Shown one piece after another: positions 42,623 to 51,936 of a stretch of 64,000 nt of DNA. The position numbers and the translations under genes are program-made. The stretch lies in contig MSXN01000012.1 of NCBI GenBank assembly GCA_002083555.1, positions 1-64,000 on the forward strand, read 5' to 3'. The stretch is from Nitrospira sp. ST-bin5. GTDB lineage: Bacteria; Nitrospirota; Nitrospiria; Nitrospirales; Nitrospiraceae. Below the pieces are notes generated by a model that saw only the letters and a program-made list of their open reading frames with translations, was not told the origin of the DNA and did no database searches. How positions within the stretch are numbered: position 1 is the stretch's first letter; every line of letters starts with the position of its first letter.

Positions 42623-43920
42623 ACGAGCGATCCTGAGTGGGCGCCGGCCGGAGGCGTTGTCGGGTCCGGTCCGAAGAGGCTGATCGGCATCACGCCCAGT
42701 GCGAGCAGCGTCAAGACGAGAATGATCAGGGACACCAGTTCGGTCTGGAGTAAATCGGCATGCCGTAAATCGCTCCGCCGTGCTCCGAACAGCAGCCCCT
42801 GCACGAGAGCGAGGATGTACCAGGAGGCCGCGAGCCAGGCACAGATGAGCACGATGATGCCGGCGGAAAACGCCGCCGTCGACGAGAGCAGCAATCCCAT
42901 GAAGCCCGCGAAGACGCCGAACGGCGGCAGGCCCATGGCCGCGAGGGCCAGGAGCGACAGCAGCACGGCGTACTGCGGCATGGTCGAGGCCAGTCCGCTG
43001 ATGGCCTGCGGGTCCACGTCGTCGCCGTAGCGCGTGCGGATGATTTGCCAGGCGACCAGGAGCCCGCACATGACGAGACCGACGGCGCCGACGAAGAGCG
43101 CGGCCCGCGGCGTGGCCGAGCGCGAGGTCACCACACACCACCAGAGCATCGAAAAGAACGAGAGACTGCTGTAGGCCAGCAGGAGTCGGACGCGCGACTG
43201 CGCCAGCGCCTTGATCGCGCCATAGAGGGTGCCGGCGAGAGCCAGGAAGCTCATCATCCAGACGACAGCCTCCGGTAGGGTCGCCGCAAGCGGGGCCAGG
43301 CTATGCAGGCCGAGCGCCGGAAAGAGCAGGACCATGAACGACGGCAAATTGCCGGGTAGGCGGGTCAGCGCGGTGAGATGTCCATCGTGAAACGGCACGA
43401 CGGGCAGGAGAATCGTACAAGCCAGCAGCGCCGCCATCGACGAGAGCGGCGGAGCGGCGACCAGCGTCAGCAACAGGCAGAAGGCGCCGAGGGTATAGGC
43501 CCCGAGGCCCCACCAGGAGATGGGCCAGAGTGCGGTGTGATGCCGATAGAGCAATACGATCACGAAACCATGGATCGCCATTAGGAATAGCTTGCCGATC
43601 ACAGGCTGACTGGTCAGCGCGCCGATTCCCAGGCTGAGAAAGATGAGAGTCAGGACCCAGGAGGTCCGATGGTCCTGGTGATGGGGCTGGCCCAGGAGCG
43701 ACATCCCGGCGGCGAGCGGCAGCAAACACAGCAGGAGCAGTCCTTCGGGCGGGGTGGTCAGAAATCCGGCGAATCCCGCGAGGGAAGCCAGGCTGACGGC
43801 GCAGACGCCGACCGACCAGGCCATGAGCCGGTGGGGGTGTGCCCAGAGCGCCGGGGTCAAGGCCGCGCCCAGCAGAGGGACGCCCGTCATGATCCAAGGG
43901 ATGAGGGTCGCGTCGATCAT
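42610..43920 (-). CDS. NuoM/NuoN-like membrane subunit
   Basis: A 436-residue, almost entirely hydrophobic protein with about 12-13 membrane helices. The start at 43920 (MIDATLIPWIMTGVPLL) overlaps the NuoL-like gene's stop by ATGA; the frame up to 44172 is a shadow. The proton-conducting antiporter pattern is recognisable (VVPFHDGHLTALTRLPGNLP in place of the family's WLP-A--EAP loop; LLAYSSLSFFSMLWW). It is shorter and more divergent than NuoM. As the third antiporter-like subunit in this operon, it may add proton translocation capacity. Confidence 0.75.
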   Translation of the reverse strand: MIDATLIPWIMTGVPLLGAALTPALWAHPHRLMAWSVGVCAVSLASLAGFAGFLTTPPEGLLLLCLLPLAAGMSLLGQPHHQDHRTSWVLTLIFLSLGIGALTSQPVIGKLFLMAIHGFVIVLLYRHHTALWPISWWGLGAYTLGAFCLLLTLVAAPPLSSMAALLACTILLPVVPFHDGHLTALTRLPGNLPSFMVLLFPALGLHSLAPLAATLPEAVVWMMSFLALAGTLYGAIKALAQSRVRLLLAYSSLSFFSMLWWCVVTSRSATPRAALFVGAVGLVMCGLLVAWQIIRTRYGDDVDPQAISGLASTMPQYAVLLSLLALAAMGLPPFGVFAGFMGLLLSSTAAFSAGIIVLICAWLAASWYILALVQGLLFGARRSDLRHADLLQTELVSLIILVLTLLALGVMPISLFGPDPTTPPAGAHSGSLVWTR

Positions 43921-45635
43921 CGAGACCACCCGCGTTCGCGTTTGTCGAAGCGATGGACGACGCGCATGACCGTCCGTCCAAGCAGGTGATAGAGTTCGTC
44001 GGCGTACAACCGGTTCATGAACAGGACATACAATCCGTTTCGTCCGCCCTGACTCCAGCGTGACACCCACTTCGGCATCCGGATCGTCCGGCCGTGAGCC
44101 TGCATGTAGAGATAGCACCAGCTGAGGACGGTCATGATCGTCGCCATGAGCACCAGGCTCTCGAAGAGCCACTTGGGCAGATGGGCGGCTTGAAAGTAGG
44201 ACGCGACTTCGGCCGGATCGGGATAGAGGAAGGCGGTGAACGATTCGACGGCGAACAAATAGACGAAGACGACGAACAGCAGCGTGACGAGCATGGCCGA
44301 GGACACTTTCCAGGAGGCGATCGCGCGTAGTCGCGTGAGGGTCAAAATAGCTTGTGACGACGTCAGCCAGATAAAGAACAGGAAGATGACCGTTCCCTGC
44401 GATTCGAGCAGCGGGATGCGCAGGACTCCGTGGGTGACCAGCAAAATGACCAGGGGAATCACGAGCGTCGTGACGAATCCGGTCGACCAGGTGAGCGGAG
44501 AGAAGTTTTCTTCCTCCTCCTGCTGATCGACATGCGGGACGTGCGGTTCTTGTCGGGCTTTATGGATGACGTTCCCGCAATTCAAGAAGACCGTCGCTTT
44601 GAAGAGGCCGTGGGCGATCAGATGAAACACGGCCAGCGAAAAGGCACCGAGCCCGCATTCCATGATCATGTAGCCCATCTGACCGATCGTCGAAAAGCCG
44701 AGCGTTTTCTTGATGTCGTTCTGCGCCAGCATCATTGTGGCGCCCAAGATCGCCGTCAGTGTCCCCACCACAAAGGCCACATGTAATGTCGTCGAGCTGA
44801 GCCCGAAGAGCGGCGCCAGCCGGTTGATCAGGAAGCCGCCTGCATTGATGATCCCCGCGTGGAGCAGGGCATGCACGGGCGTCGGCGCATAGAGCGATCG
44901 GGGCAGCCAGAAATGGAGCGGAAACTGTGCGGATTTCCCCATGGCTCCGATGAAAACGAGCAGGGTGACGGCCGTCGCGGCGCTGATGTCTAGCCCGGGC
45001 CAGAGCGAGAGTGCGACCGGCCTTTCAATGGCCCGCGCGAAGAGTTCTTGAAATTCCAGCGTGCCGTAGACGCGATACGCCAGGACGATTCCAGCCAGAA
45101 AGGCGGCATCGGCGACGCGTAAGAGCGTAAAGGTGTTGAAGGCGCCCTTGAGCGTGGCCGGATGCTCATGATTGTGTGCGAGGAGATAGAGCAGATAGCT
45201 CAAGATCTGCCAAAACAGGAACAGCATCATCAGATTGGCGCTGGAGACCATGCAGATCAGGACGAAATCGGTGAAGCAGATCAGGGCCAGATACCGGCGC
45301 ATATGGCGATCCTGATACATGTAGCCGGTCGAGTAGACAAAGATCAGGGTGCTCACGCCCGCGATCAAGGTCATCATAACGGCACTCAGCCGATCGATGT
45401 AGAAGCCGATCGGGAACACGAGCGAGGCCACCGAGCCTGGATCGTAGAATCGAATGGAAATGGGCCCCTGCACGGCGACGACATAGAGGGTTCCGATGGC
45501 GCCGCAACAGGCCGCTCCGATCGGATAGGCGGCGATCTTCGCACGCAGATCGCGCGTCTCGTCGGGACCGATCAACACGATCAGCGCAGCCGCAAGCAAT
45601 AACAACGGGATCAGAAGCACGAACGACACGGGCAC
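43917..45635 (-). CDS. dabB: NuoL-like proton-conducting subunit, copy 1 (DabB/MpsA-like)
   Basis: A 572-residue polytopic protein of the NuoL/MrpA antiporter family. It carries the proton-path motifs MGKSAQFPLHFWLP, YAPTPVHALLHAGIIN and NDIKKTLGFSTIGQMGYM. DabB/MpsA proteins of this type provide the ion-driven energy for DabA. It is closely similar to the next gene upstream (45804-47492) through most of its length, so the pair arose by tandem duplication. The usual NuoL C-terminal lateral helix is shortened. Confidence 0.87.
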   Translation of the reverse strand: MPVSFVLLIPLLLLAAALIVLIGPDETRDLRAKIAAYPIGAACCGAIGTLYVVAVQGPISIRFYDPGSVASLVFPIGFYIDRLSAVMMTLIAGVSTLIFVYSTGYMYQDRHMRRYLALICFTDFVLICMVSSANLMMLFLFWQILSYLLYLLAHNHEHPATLKGAFNTFTLLRVADAAFLAGIVLAYRVYGTLEFQELFARAIERPVALSLWPGLDISAATAVTLLVFIGAMGKSAQFPLHFWLPRSLYAPTPVHALLHAGIINAGGFLINRLAPLFGLSSTTLHVAFVVGTLTAILGATMMLAQNDIKKTLGFSTIGQMGYMIMECGLGAFSLAVFHLIAHGLFKATVFLNCGNVIHKARQEPHVPHVDQQEEEENFSPLTWSTGFVTTLVIPLVILLVTHGVLRIPLLESQGTVIFLFFIWLTSSQAILTLTRLRAIASWKVSSAMLVTLLFVVFVYLFAVESFTAFLYPDPAEVASYFQAAHLPKWLFESLVLMATIMTVLSWCYLYMQAHGRTIRMPKWVSRWSQGGRNGLYVLFMNRLYADELYHLLGRTVMRVVHRFDKRERGWSR

Positions 45636-45803
45636 TCCCTCACACCGGAACGTGTTGATTTCTGGTCAGCCTCCGCGCCGACCTGGTATCGGGCGGTCAC
45701 AGACCGTTTCAGCGGCCCTCGCGCGGGCTCATCATTAGTACGTTGTCTAGACGATCGTCAAGCACTGCGTCGGCCCGAATCTTCCCCGGTGGACCCGACG
45801 GCC

Positions 45804-47492
45804 TTATCGTTCGGTGCGGCTGTCGAGGCGGCGAGCGGTCTGTGCCATGGCCAGGCCGAATCGATCGTAGAGCCTGTCCACATACAACTGGTTCATGAAC
45901 AGGACGTAGAGGCGGATCCGCAGGCCTGCGACCCAGCCCGGCACCCAGACGGTCCGGCCATGGGCGCGCAGATAGAGATAGCACCAGCTCAGGACCGTCA
46001 TGACTGTGGCTAACAGGATTATGAGGTCAAAGAGCCAGCTGGGAAGCGCGGCGGCCTTGAAATACGATGCGACCTCGTTCGAATCGGGATACAGGAAGGC
46101 CGTGAAGGACTCGACGGCGAAGAGATACATGAACACCACAAAGAGGAGCGTGACCAGCATCGCGGCCGATACTTCCCAGGAGGGCACCGCGCGCAGGCGA
46201 GTGAGCGTCAAAATGGCTTGCGAGGACGTGATCCAAATAAAGAAGAGGAAGATGACCGTGCCCTGGGATTCCAGCAAGGGAATGTGCAGGATGCCGTGGG
46301 TAACCAACAAGATCAGCAGGGGGATCATCAACGTGGTCAGAAATCCGGTCGACCAGGTGAGCGGGGAAAAGGCCTGCTCCTCTTCCTGCCGGTCGGCATC
46401 AGGGAAATGTGCTTCCATTCTGGCCTTGTGGATCACATTGCCGCTGTTCAGGAACATCGTGGCCTTGAACAGCCCGTGGGCGATCAGGTGGAAGACGGCG
46501 AGTGAAAACGCGCCCAGGCCGCACTCCATGATCATGTAGCCCATCTGACCGACCGTCGAAAATCCGAGCGTTTTCTTGATGTCGTTTTGCGCCAGCATCA
46601 TCGTGGCGCCCAGCACGGCGGTCAGCGTCCCTACCACGAAGGCCACATGCAACGTCGTCGAACTCAGCCCGAACAGCGGGGCCAGGCGGTTGATCAGAAA
46701 CCCTCCGGCGTTGATGATGCCGGCATGGAGCAACGCCGTCGCGGGCGTGGGGGCATAGAGATAGTGAGGCAGCCAGATATGGAGCGGGAATTGCGCGGAT
46801 TTGCTCATCCCGCCGATGAACAGGAGCAAGGTCACGGCCGTGGCGCCGCTGATTTCGAGCCCTGGCAGGGGAGCGAGCGTCACGGCCGATTCAGCGGCCT
46901 TGGCAAATAAGGCCGGAAACTCCAGCGTGCCGTAGAGGGCATAGGCCAGGACAATCCCCGCAAGAAACGCCACGTCTCCGATCCGTAACAACGTGAAGGT
47001 CTTGAAGGCGCCCTCCAACGTCCCCGGATGGGTATGGTTATGGGCCAGGAGATACAGCAGGTAGCTCAAGAGTTGCCAGAACAGAAACAGCATCATGAGA
47101 TTGGCGCTGGAAACTAGGCAGAGCAGGACGAAGAGCGCCAGGCCGATAAGGGTCAGGTACCGCGGCTCGTGAGGGTCCTGGTACATGTAGTCGATGGAAT
47201 AGGCGTAGATGACCGTGCCGACGCCCGAGATCAGCACCATCATGACGGCACTGAGCCGGTCGACATAGAAACCGATCGGAAAGGTAAGGGAGGCTGCGGA
47301 TGCTGGGTCGTAGAATCGAATACTGATCGGCCCCTGAGTCGCCACGAGGTAGAGGGTGGCGACCGCGCCACAAAATGCCGCGCCGATCGGGAAGATGGCG
47401 AGCTTGGTCCGTGCACGACGCGACGCGTCGTCACCCACGGCGACGATCAGCGCCGTGAGGAGCGGAAACAGTGGGATCAACAAGGCATACAC
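45804..47492 (-). CDS. dabB: NuoL-like proton-conducting subunit, copy 2 (DabB/MpsA-like)
   Basis: A 562-residue paralogue of the following gene, with the same helices and motifs (MSKSAQFPLHIWLP, NDIKKTLGFSTVGQMGYM). Differences cluster in the C-terminal third and the loop around HFPDADRQEEEQ. It is first in the operon and separated from copy 1 by 168 nt, unlike the tight spacing further down. Two copies may form a heteromeric or alternative DabB. A hairpin with a T-run lies 29 nt upstream of the start. Confidence 0.87.
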   Translation of the reverse strand: MYALLIPLFPLLTALIVAVGDDASRRARTKLAIFPIGAAFCGAVATLYLVATQGPISIRFYDPASAASLTFPIGFYVDRLSAVMMVLISGVGTVIYAYSIDYMYQDPHEPRYLTLIGLALFVLLCLVSSANLMMLFLFWQLLSYLLYLLAHNHTHPGTLEGAFKTFTLLRIGDVAFLAGIVLAYALYGTLEFPALFAKAAESAVTLAPLPGLEISGATAVTLLLFIGGMSKSAQFPLHIWLPHYLYAPTPATALLHAGIINAGGFLINRLAPLFGLSSTTLHVAFVVGTLTAVLGATMMLAQNDIKKTLGFSTVGQMGYMIMECGLGAFSLAVFHLIAHGLFKATMFLNSGNVIHKARMEAHFPDADRQEEEQAFSPLTWSTGFLTTLMIPLLILLVTHGILHIPLLESQGTVIFLFFIWITSSQAILTLTRLRAVPSWEVSAAMLVTLLFVVFMYLFAVESFTAFLYPDSNEVASYFKAAALPSWLFDLIILLATVMTVLSWCYLYLRAHGRTVWVPGWVAGLRIRLYVLFMNQLYVDRLYDRFGLAMAQTARRLDSRTER

Positions 47493-47520
47493 ATGGACCT
47501 CACGGGCTCAGAGAACACAA

Positions 47521-47567
47521 AAGCCAACCGCGCACCTCGACGAACGGTCGACGCGCACGGTTGGCTT
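47521..47567 (-). promoter_or_regulatory. Leader hairpin upstream of the carbon-uptake operon
   Basis: AAGCCAACCG (47521-47530) and CGGTTGGCTT (47558-47567) pair perfectly over 10 bp, with an inner TCGAC...GTCGA stem. Read on the minus strand the last arm runs into TTTTGTGTT, like an intrinsic terminator, then the NuoL-like start codon follows 29 nt later. No minus-strand gene lies just upstream, so this is a possible attenuator in the 5' leader rather than a terminator of another operon. Confidence 0.5.
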
Positions 47568-47803
47568 GTACTGCGTCCGGCCCGAACCGAGCCGGTCACC
47601 CTACCGCCTCTATTTTTCCACAGCGATGGTCCCGCCTGTCCCAGGTCAATGCAGTCGACAGGGAACACCATCAGGCGCATGCATGCCCCTTTATCCGGTA
47701 TCTGTCCCTGGGTAGTCAAGGCATCGGGTACATTGTCCACCAGAGCCTAGGCCTTCGGGCCCACGCATCATCCCGTTTGGCCCCACGAGGGGCGGCTTTA
47801 TCC

Positions 47804-47833
47804 TTGTGGCCGCCTCAGCAGCCCCTCTATAAT
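47804..47833 (+). promoter_or_regulatory. Sigma-70-type promoter for the MpsC-like gene
   Basis: TTGTGG (47804-47809) and TATAAT (47828-47833) separated by 18 nt, 33 bp before the ATG at 47867. The -10 is perfect, the -35 four of six. No other promoter-like pair is as good between the divergent operons. Confidence 0.55.
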
Positions 47834-47866
47834 CGACCTCTACCATCTGGCTGGAAGGGCTGTGTG

Positions 47867-48238
47867 ATGAACAAGGGACTGACCAAAGGCGAGATCGAAG
47901 CGGCGATTCGGAACGCCATCATCAAGTTCGAACAGGAATTTATGGGGCGCGGCCCGGAGGATGTGCGGGCCTATATCGTGCGGGATCTCGTTGTCGTTCG
48001 CATGAAGGGCGTCCTGACGCCGGCGGAGCGGCAACTTGCCAAGACTGCCGAAGGCGTCGACATGGTGAAACGAATCCGGCAAACCCTCATTGCCCAAGGC
48101 CGCGATCGGCTCTTCGAGCAGGTCAATGAGATCACGGGAGCCAAGGCGCTGGCGCTCTTCACCGACATCAATGCCCAGATCGGCGAAAAGGTGCTGGTCT
48201 TTACCGTGGATCGGGACCTGGAAGGTCTTGGCCGGTAA
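47867..48238 (+). CDS. MpsC-family protein (DUF2294)
   Basis: A 123-residue protein of PF10057 (DUF2294, MpsC-like): FEQEFMGRGPEDVRAYIVRD, then VVRMKGVLTPAERQLAKT, with the conserved C-terminal FTDINAQIGEKVLVFTVD. In Staphylococcus aureus the MpsABC set is MpsA (NuoL-like), MpsB (DUF2309) and MpsC of this family. Here it is divergent from the MpsA/MpsB-type operon. The start at 47867 follows GGAAGGG; the frame to 47471 upstream is intergenic shadow. Its biochemical role is not settled. Confidence 0.85.
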   Translation: MNKGLTKGEIEAAIRNAIIKFEQEFMGRGPEDVRAYIVRDLVVVRMKGVLTPAERQLAKTAEGVDMVKRIRQTLIAQGRDRLFEQVNEITGAKALALFTDINAQIGEKVLVFTVDRDLEGLGR

Positions 48239-48464
48239 TGGCTCGCCGCGCGCTGGAAACACTGAAGAACGCCACGTTCGGATGCTGTTGTGTGGAGAAA
48301 CTTAATGGTAGCCCAATTCACTCAGTTCATCCCTCGGCATAGATGAGCCGGCATCCGCTTTTCTTCTTGCTTTTCATCAAGCCCATCCGCCGAGACCCTC
48401 ACCGGCCAGTCACGCCCAAGTGCACTCGTCGGACGGGATTTCGACAGATGAACCGGTCTAGAAA

Positions 48465-49844
48465 TTACCCTTCTTGCTTATTGCCTTTGGCCGCCGGCTG
48501 CTCTTCTCCCATCTTCTTATCCAGATATTTCTTGCTGATACTCATGACAGCGAAAGCCAGGGCGATGGCGATGGGAACAAATATGGCCGAGGCCAGCTCC
48601 GCACTGCGAAGCCAGCCGAGTTCGTATAGTCCCTTGAAGACATATCCTGCCAACCCAGCGAGGTAGTAGGCGATCACGATGACGGACAATCCTTCGACTG
48701 TATGCTGGAGAATCACTTGGCTCTTGGTTGTTTTGTCGACACTTTGGAGGAGCGAAAGATTGTGTGCTTCCAAGATCAGATCGAGCCTCGTCCGAATGAT
48801 GACCATCATTCCCTCGAATCCCCCACGGAGTATGTCGACTCGACGCAAAAGCTGTTGATAGCCTTCCGCGACCCCTGCGATTCTGTTCAACACATAGTCA
48901 GAGATTGGGCGATAGAAGTCCATCGGTTGCTCGGCAGTCGACGCCAATGTGGCATGCACGATCTTGTCGTACGGCAGTGAGGCCGACAACTCGAAATGAA
49001 GTTTCCCCGCCATGCGATTGGTCTTCAGCAGATCTTGCGTGAGGGTATTCAGCCAACGCTGCAAGTCTTCCGAGTTCGCGCGCATGATATGAGATGTAAT
49101 GATTTCCCGCTGCTTCAAGTGAACTTGTTCAAATTTATAAGTCTGATCAACGGCGGCGGAGAATAGCGGAAGTTGCATCAACAGCAAATGGTAGTAGGTC
49201 TCGATCCGCGCAATCGCATCGACGATATCTTTCAGCCGCGCGGGATCTTCTAGCGAAGGCCCCACACTGATCCAGTACCGTTCTCGCCCATGGACATCCG
49301 GTGTAAAGTTCGTCACGGCGCAGGTTTGCTCGTTGAAGATTCGGCTGCCGTACAAGACGGGTCCGGGCATCAACTCACGTAATACGTGACGGGATGGCAG
49401 AAGGCCTGTGGTCAGTAGAATGTCCAAACGACAGACCACGGACCCAAGCGGTTCTATGGGGAACGTGTACTCCGGAAAATTCAGTGGTCCAAACATTGGT
49501 GCGCTACTCGCTGGCGACAGCAGATGCCAGAGTTGGTAGTTGTAGTATTCCGTATGCGCCTGCCACAACACGATGAGCCGGTCGCCATCCTTCCCTTCCT
49601 TCACACCGTAGCCGAAATTCTCTCTCACGTAGGTTGTTTCTGCAGGAACCTTCCAATGACTCAACAGGGACTGGAATTCTGTCCGGCTGGCTAGACGCTG
49701 CGTAGGGGGATCGGACATGCGAAACGCTTTGTAGTGCACATGAGCCGGTGCCCGCAGCCACTTCCCGATCGGTTGCTGCGGTCGTTCGTGCAACTGTTTC
49801 AGGAATGCTTCATGGTCCGTCTGGGATAGGTTCGATTGAATCAC
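48465..49844 (-). CDS. DUF3422-family protein with C-terminal membrane anchor
   Basis: A 459-residue protein. I choose GTG 49844 because AAGGAG lies directly upstream and the family-conserved part begins soon after (DHEAFLKQLHERPQQPI); an ATG at 49964 exists but has no ribosome-binding site. The middle part has RYWISVGPSL and repeated helical segments; two membrane helices lie at the C-terminus (VEGLSVIVIAYYLAGLAGYV and ASAIFVPIAIALAFAVMSI). DUF3422 proteins are of unknown function and anchored to the inner membrane. Confidence 0.8.
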   Translation of the reverse strand: MIQSNLSQTDHEAFLKQLHERPQQPIGKWLRAPAHVHYKAFRMSDPPTQRLASRTEFQSLLSHWKVPAETTYVRENFGYGVKEGKDGDRLIVLWQAHTEYYNYQLWHLLSPASSAPMFGPLNFPEYTFPIEPLGSVVCRLDILLTTGLLPSRHVLRELMPGPVLYGSRIFNEQTCAVTNFTPDVHGRERYWISVGPSLEDPARLKDIVDAIARIETYYHLLLMQLPLFSAAVDQTYKFEQVHLKQREIITSHIMRANSEDLQRWLNTLTQDLLKTNRMAGKLHFELSASLPYDKIVHATLASTAEQPMDFYRPISDYVLNRIAGVAEGYQQLLRRVDILRGGFEGMMVIIRTRLDLILEAHNLSLLQSVDKTTKSQVILQHTVEGLSVIVIAYYLAGLAGYVFKGLYELGWLRSAELASAIFVPIAIALAFAVMSISKKYLDKKMGEEQPAAKGNKQEG

Positions 49845-49972
49845 GTAGCCTTTCTCCTTATGAAAATGAACATGCCCGTAACACCCGGGGCGGCCGGCTT
49901 TTTCCGCCAATAGTGCGGGAACCCGTGGAATGCACGACTGGTGTGTCAGTGAGCCTGCGTACATCTGGAGGA

Positions 49973-50572
49973 TCAGACATCTTTGCGGGGATGGTGGTCA
50001 AACGCCACGTTGAAGAAGGCCACATTAGGATGCTGGAACTCCAACCGTCTCTCCCGAACCGGGAAATTACGATCACCGATGGCCAGGAGCTGCTGCTTAT
50101 TCAAGAACAGATTGCGCTTATCAAAGACCGACCACTCAAATTCCTGTGTCATACCGAGTGCGTCCACCGGGCAGGCCTGCACACACATTCCGCAGAAGAG
50201 ACAACGGGTCATGTCCATATAATATTCTTTGGCATATCGCTTGACCGGCTCCCCGGGAACTTCGGCGCTGAGTACCGATATGACCCGACTGGGGCAGGCG
50301 GCTTCACAGAGGTCGCAGCCCACACATTTCTCAGTCCCATCGGCGTATCGCAGCAAGGCCAACATGCCTCGGTAGTTGTCAGGCAAGGCACGTTTTTCAT
50401 GCGGATACTGAACCGTGATAGGTCGGTAATGGATCAGGTGCGTCAAAGTGGCTTTCATGCCGACCGCGATCTCATAGAACGTGATGGTCTTCAGCCATTC
50501 AATAAAGCTTGAAGTATGCCTGGCCTGACCGTCTGAGCTGGGAGTACGCACTGGGTTTGGTGTAGGCATCAT
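49973..50572 (-). CDS. nuoI: NuoI-like 2x[4Fe-4S] ferredoxin subunit
   Basis: A 199-residue protein with two CxxCxxCxxxCP clusters at C83-C93 (CVGCDLCEAACP) and C124-C134 (CLFCGMCVQACP), as in NADH-quinone oxidoreductase subunit I. The N-terminal amphipathic helix region (residues 23-60) matches NuoI. No other Nuo genes are nearby, so it may serve a separate complex or act as a spare electron carrier. Convergent or adjacent genes are Fe-S assembly factors. The assignment as NuoI family is good; its complex is unknown. Confidence 0.85.
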   Translation of the reverse strand: MMPTPNPVRTPSSDGQARHTSSFIEWLKTITFYEIAVGMKATLTHLIHYRPITVQYPHEKRALPDNYRGMLALLRYADGTEKCVGCDLCEAACPSRVISVLSAEVPGEPVKRYAKEYYMDMTRCLFCGMCVQACPVDALGMTQEFEWSVFDKRNLFLNKQQLLAIGDRNFPVRERRLEFQHPNVAFFNVAFDHHPRKDV

Positions 50573-50623
50573 AAGGGGGCTGCCAGCTTTTCCGGTACAA
50601 TCGATACCCGCCGGGATAGGAAT

Positions 50624-50947
50624 TTAGCGATAGCGAGGTACGGTTGGGTCGATCTGGACAGACCAAGCATCGATCCCACCGACGAGGTTCTTCACACTGG
50701 TGTAGCCTTGCTGAAGGAGAAACCCAGCGGCGTCGGCACTTCGCATCCCGTGATGGCAGTACGCTACGATCTCCGTGTTTCGATCCAGCTTCCCCAGGGA
50801 ATGGGGAAGCGTGCCGAGTGGGATGAGATGGGAACCGTCGAGCTTGGCGAGCGCGTATTCCCAGGGCTCTCGCACATCCAGAAGAAACAGCTTGTTTCCC
50901 TTATCGAACCGGTCTTTCAGTTCTCGGGGGGTGATGGTCGGGATCAT
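50624..50947 (-). CDS. Rhodanese-domain protein
   Basis: A 107-residue single-domain sulfurtransferase. The active-site loop is CHHGMRS (C64), with the preceding FLLDVREPWEY motif. AAAGGAAAGGG precedes the ATG. Single-domain rhodaneses of this type carry persulfide sulfur; the CHHGMRS loop is common in rhodaneses fused to or beside MoeB/ThiF or Fe-S genes. Located in the Fe-S assembly cluster, it may handle sulfur delivery. Confidence 0.88.
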   Translation of the reverse strand: MIPTITPRELKDRFDKGNKLFLLDVREPWEYALAKLDGSHLIPLGTLPHSLGKLDRNTEIVAYCHHGMRSADAAGFLLQQGYTSVKNLVGGIDAWSVQIDPTVPRYR

Positions 50948-50974
50948 TACGCACCCTTTCCTTTTGCAAACATT

Positions 50975-51295
50975 TCATGCGCTAAATGAACTTCCGCACC
51001 CGCAAGTCGTTTTGGCTTGAGGGTTCTTGATCGAGAACCCGGAACCTTGCACGCTGTCCTGATATTCCACTTCGGCGCCTTGAAGGAGCGGAGCGCTTTG
51101 TGAGTCGAGTATGATTTTGAGATCCCCTTTTTCGATCACGGTGTCGTCCTCGGCGATCTTGGACTCAAGAGCCATGCCATATTGGTATCCGTGGCACCCT
51201 CCCCCTCGGACATAGATGCGTAATCCGACCGCCCGAGGTTCTTGGTGGATGAACTCAAGAATTTTTTGTGCTGTGTCTGATGTGATAGTAAGCAT
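50975..51295 (-). CDS. erpA: A-type iron-sulfur carrier (ErpA/IscA/HesB)
   Basis: A 106-residue protein with the three conserved cysteines of A-type carriers: C34 (GGGCHGYQYG) and C98/C100 (TTCGCGSSFSA). Strands such as GLRIYVRGGGCHG and VEYQDSVQGSGFSIKNP fit. It receives clusters from IscU and passes them to apo-targets. The gene lies 27 nt before the rhodanese start on the same strand. Confidence 0.9.
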   Translation of the reverse strand: MLTITSDTAQKILEFIHQEPRAVGLRIYVRGGGCHGYQYGMALESKIAEDDTVIEKGDLKIILDSQSAPLLQGAEVEYQDSVQGSGFSIKNPQAKTTCGCGSSFSA

Positions 51296-51468
51296 CGGCA
51301 GCTCCTTCCGGCGTTTGAAAGACGAGAATATCGATCAGGTCATATTTCGCTCACGGATACGCAGCTGTTGCCCGACCTCGTTTGTTTAACCGAAACACGC
51401 GATCGTGCGCCTGCAGCATTCCTTCCACGAGCGTTTGCTGGGTTGGATGGAAGCCGGGCCTTACTGGT

Positions 51469-51816
51469 TTATCCACGGACTCCGCTCCACACCTTGTCTG
51501 GGTGGATCTCCTTGTCTGGATTGAGTTGTTTTGCACGATCAAGCAAGATCTCTTTCGATTCCGGGTAAGCCGGATCGGAGATGCAGCAGTTGTCGACAGG
51601 ACACACTGCGGCGCATTGCGGTTCGTCAAAATGCCCGACACATTCCGTGCAGCGTTCGTGTGTGATCACATAGATGCTATCGCCGACACCTTGGCCGTCG
51701 CCGACATGATGGCCCTTGGCCTCGGCGTCGCTCCGCGTCTCAAAGATCGCTTCATTGGGACATTCCGGGAGGCAGGCTCCACAGGATATGCACTCGTCGG
51801 TGATGAGCAAAGCCAT
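51469..51816 (-). CDS. 4Fe-4S ferredoxin (YfhL/FdxN type)
   Basis: A 115-residue bacterial-type ferredoxin. Cluster one: C9, C12, C15, C19 (CISCGACLPECP). Cluster two: ERCTECVGHFDEPQC...CPVDNC, with the family's characteristic extra loop between the second and third ligands. The extension with YPESKEILLDRAKQL is typical of YfhL-like proteins. Often found with nif/isc genes as an electron donor; here it is near erpA and iscU. Confidence 0.9.
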   Translation of the reverse strand: MALLITDECISCGACLPECPNEAIFETRSDAEAKGHHVGDGQGVGDSIYVITHERCTECVGHFDEPQCAAVCPVDNCCISDPAYPESKEILLDRAKQLNPDKEIHPDKVWSGVRG

Positions 51817-51936
51817 GACAAGAACTCCTTGTTGTTATCCTCTGCGTTCCCCCCCTCACCTTCGAAACGTTCTCTCGTGGCGGGGGTGTCTGACAGTACC
51901 TCGAGAGTCGTGTGGGCCTACTCCTGTATTTTCTGG

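Noticed and set aside
42623..43141. N-terminal extension of dabA by 173 codons
   Set aside because: Arg-rich translation overlapping the NuoM-like gene; DabA similarity starts at 42622.
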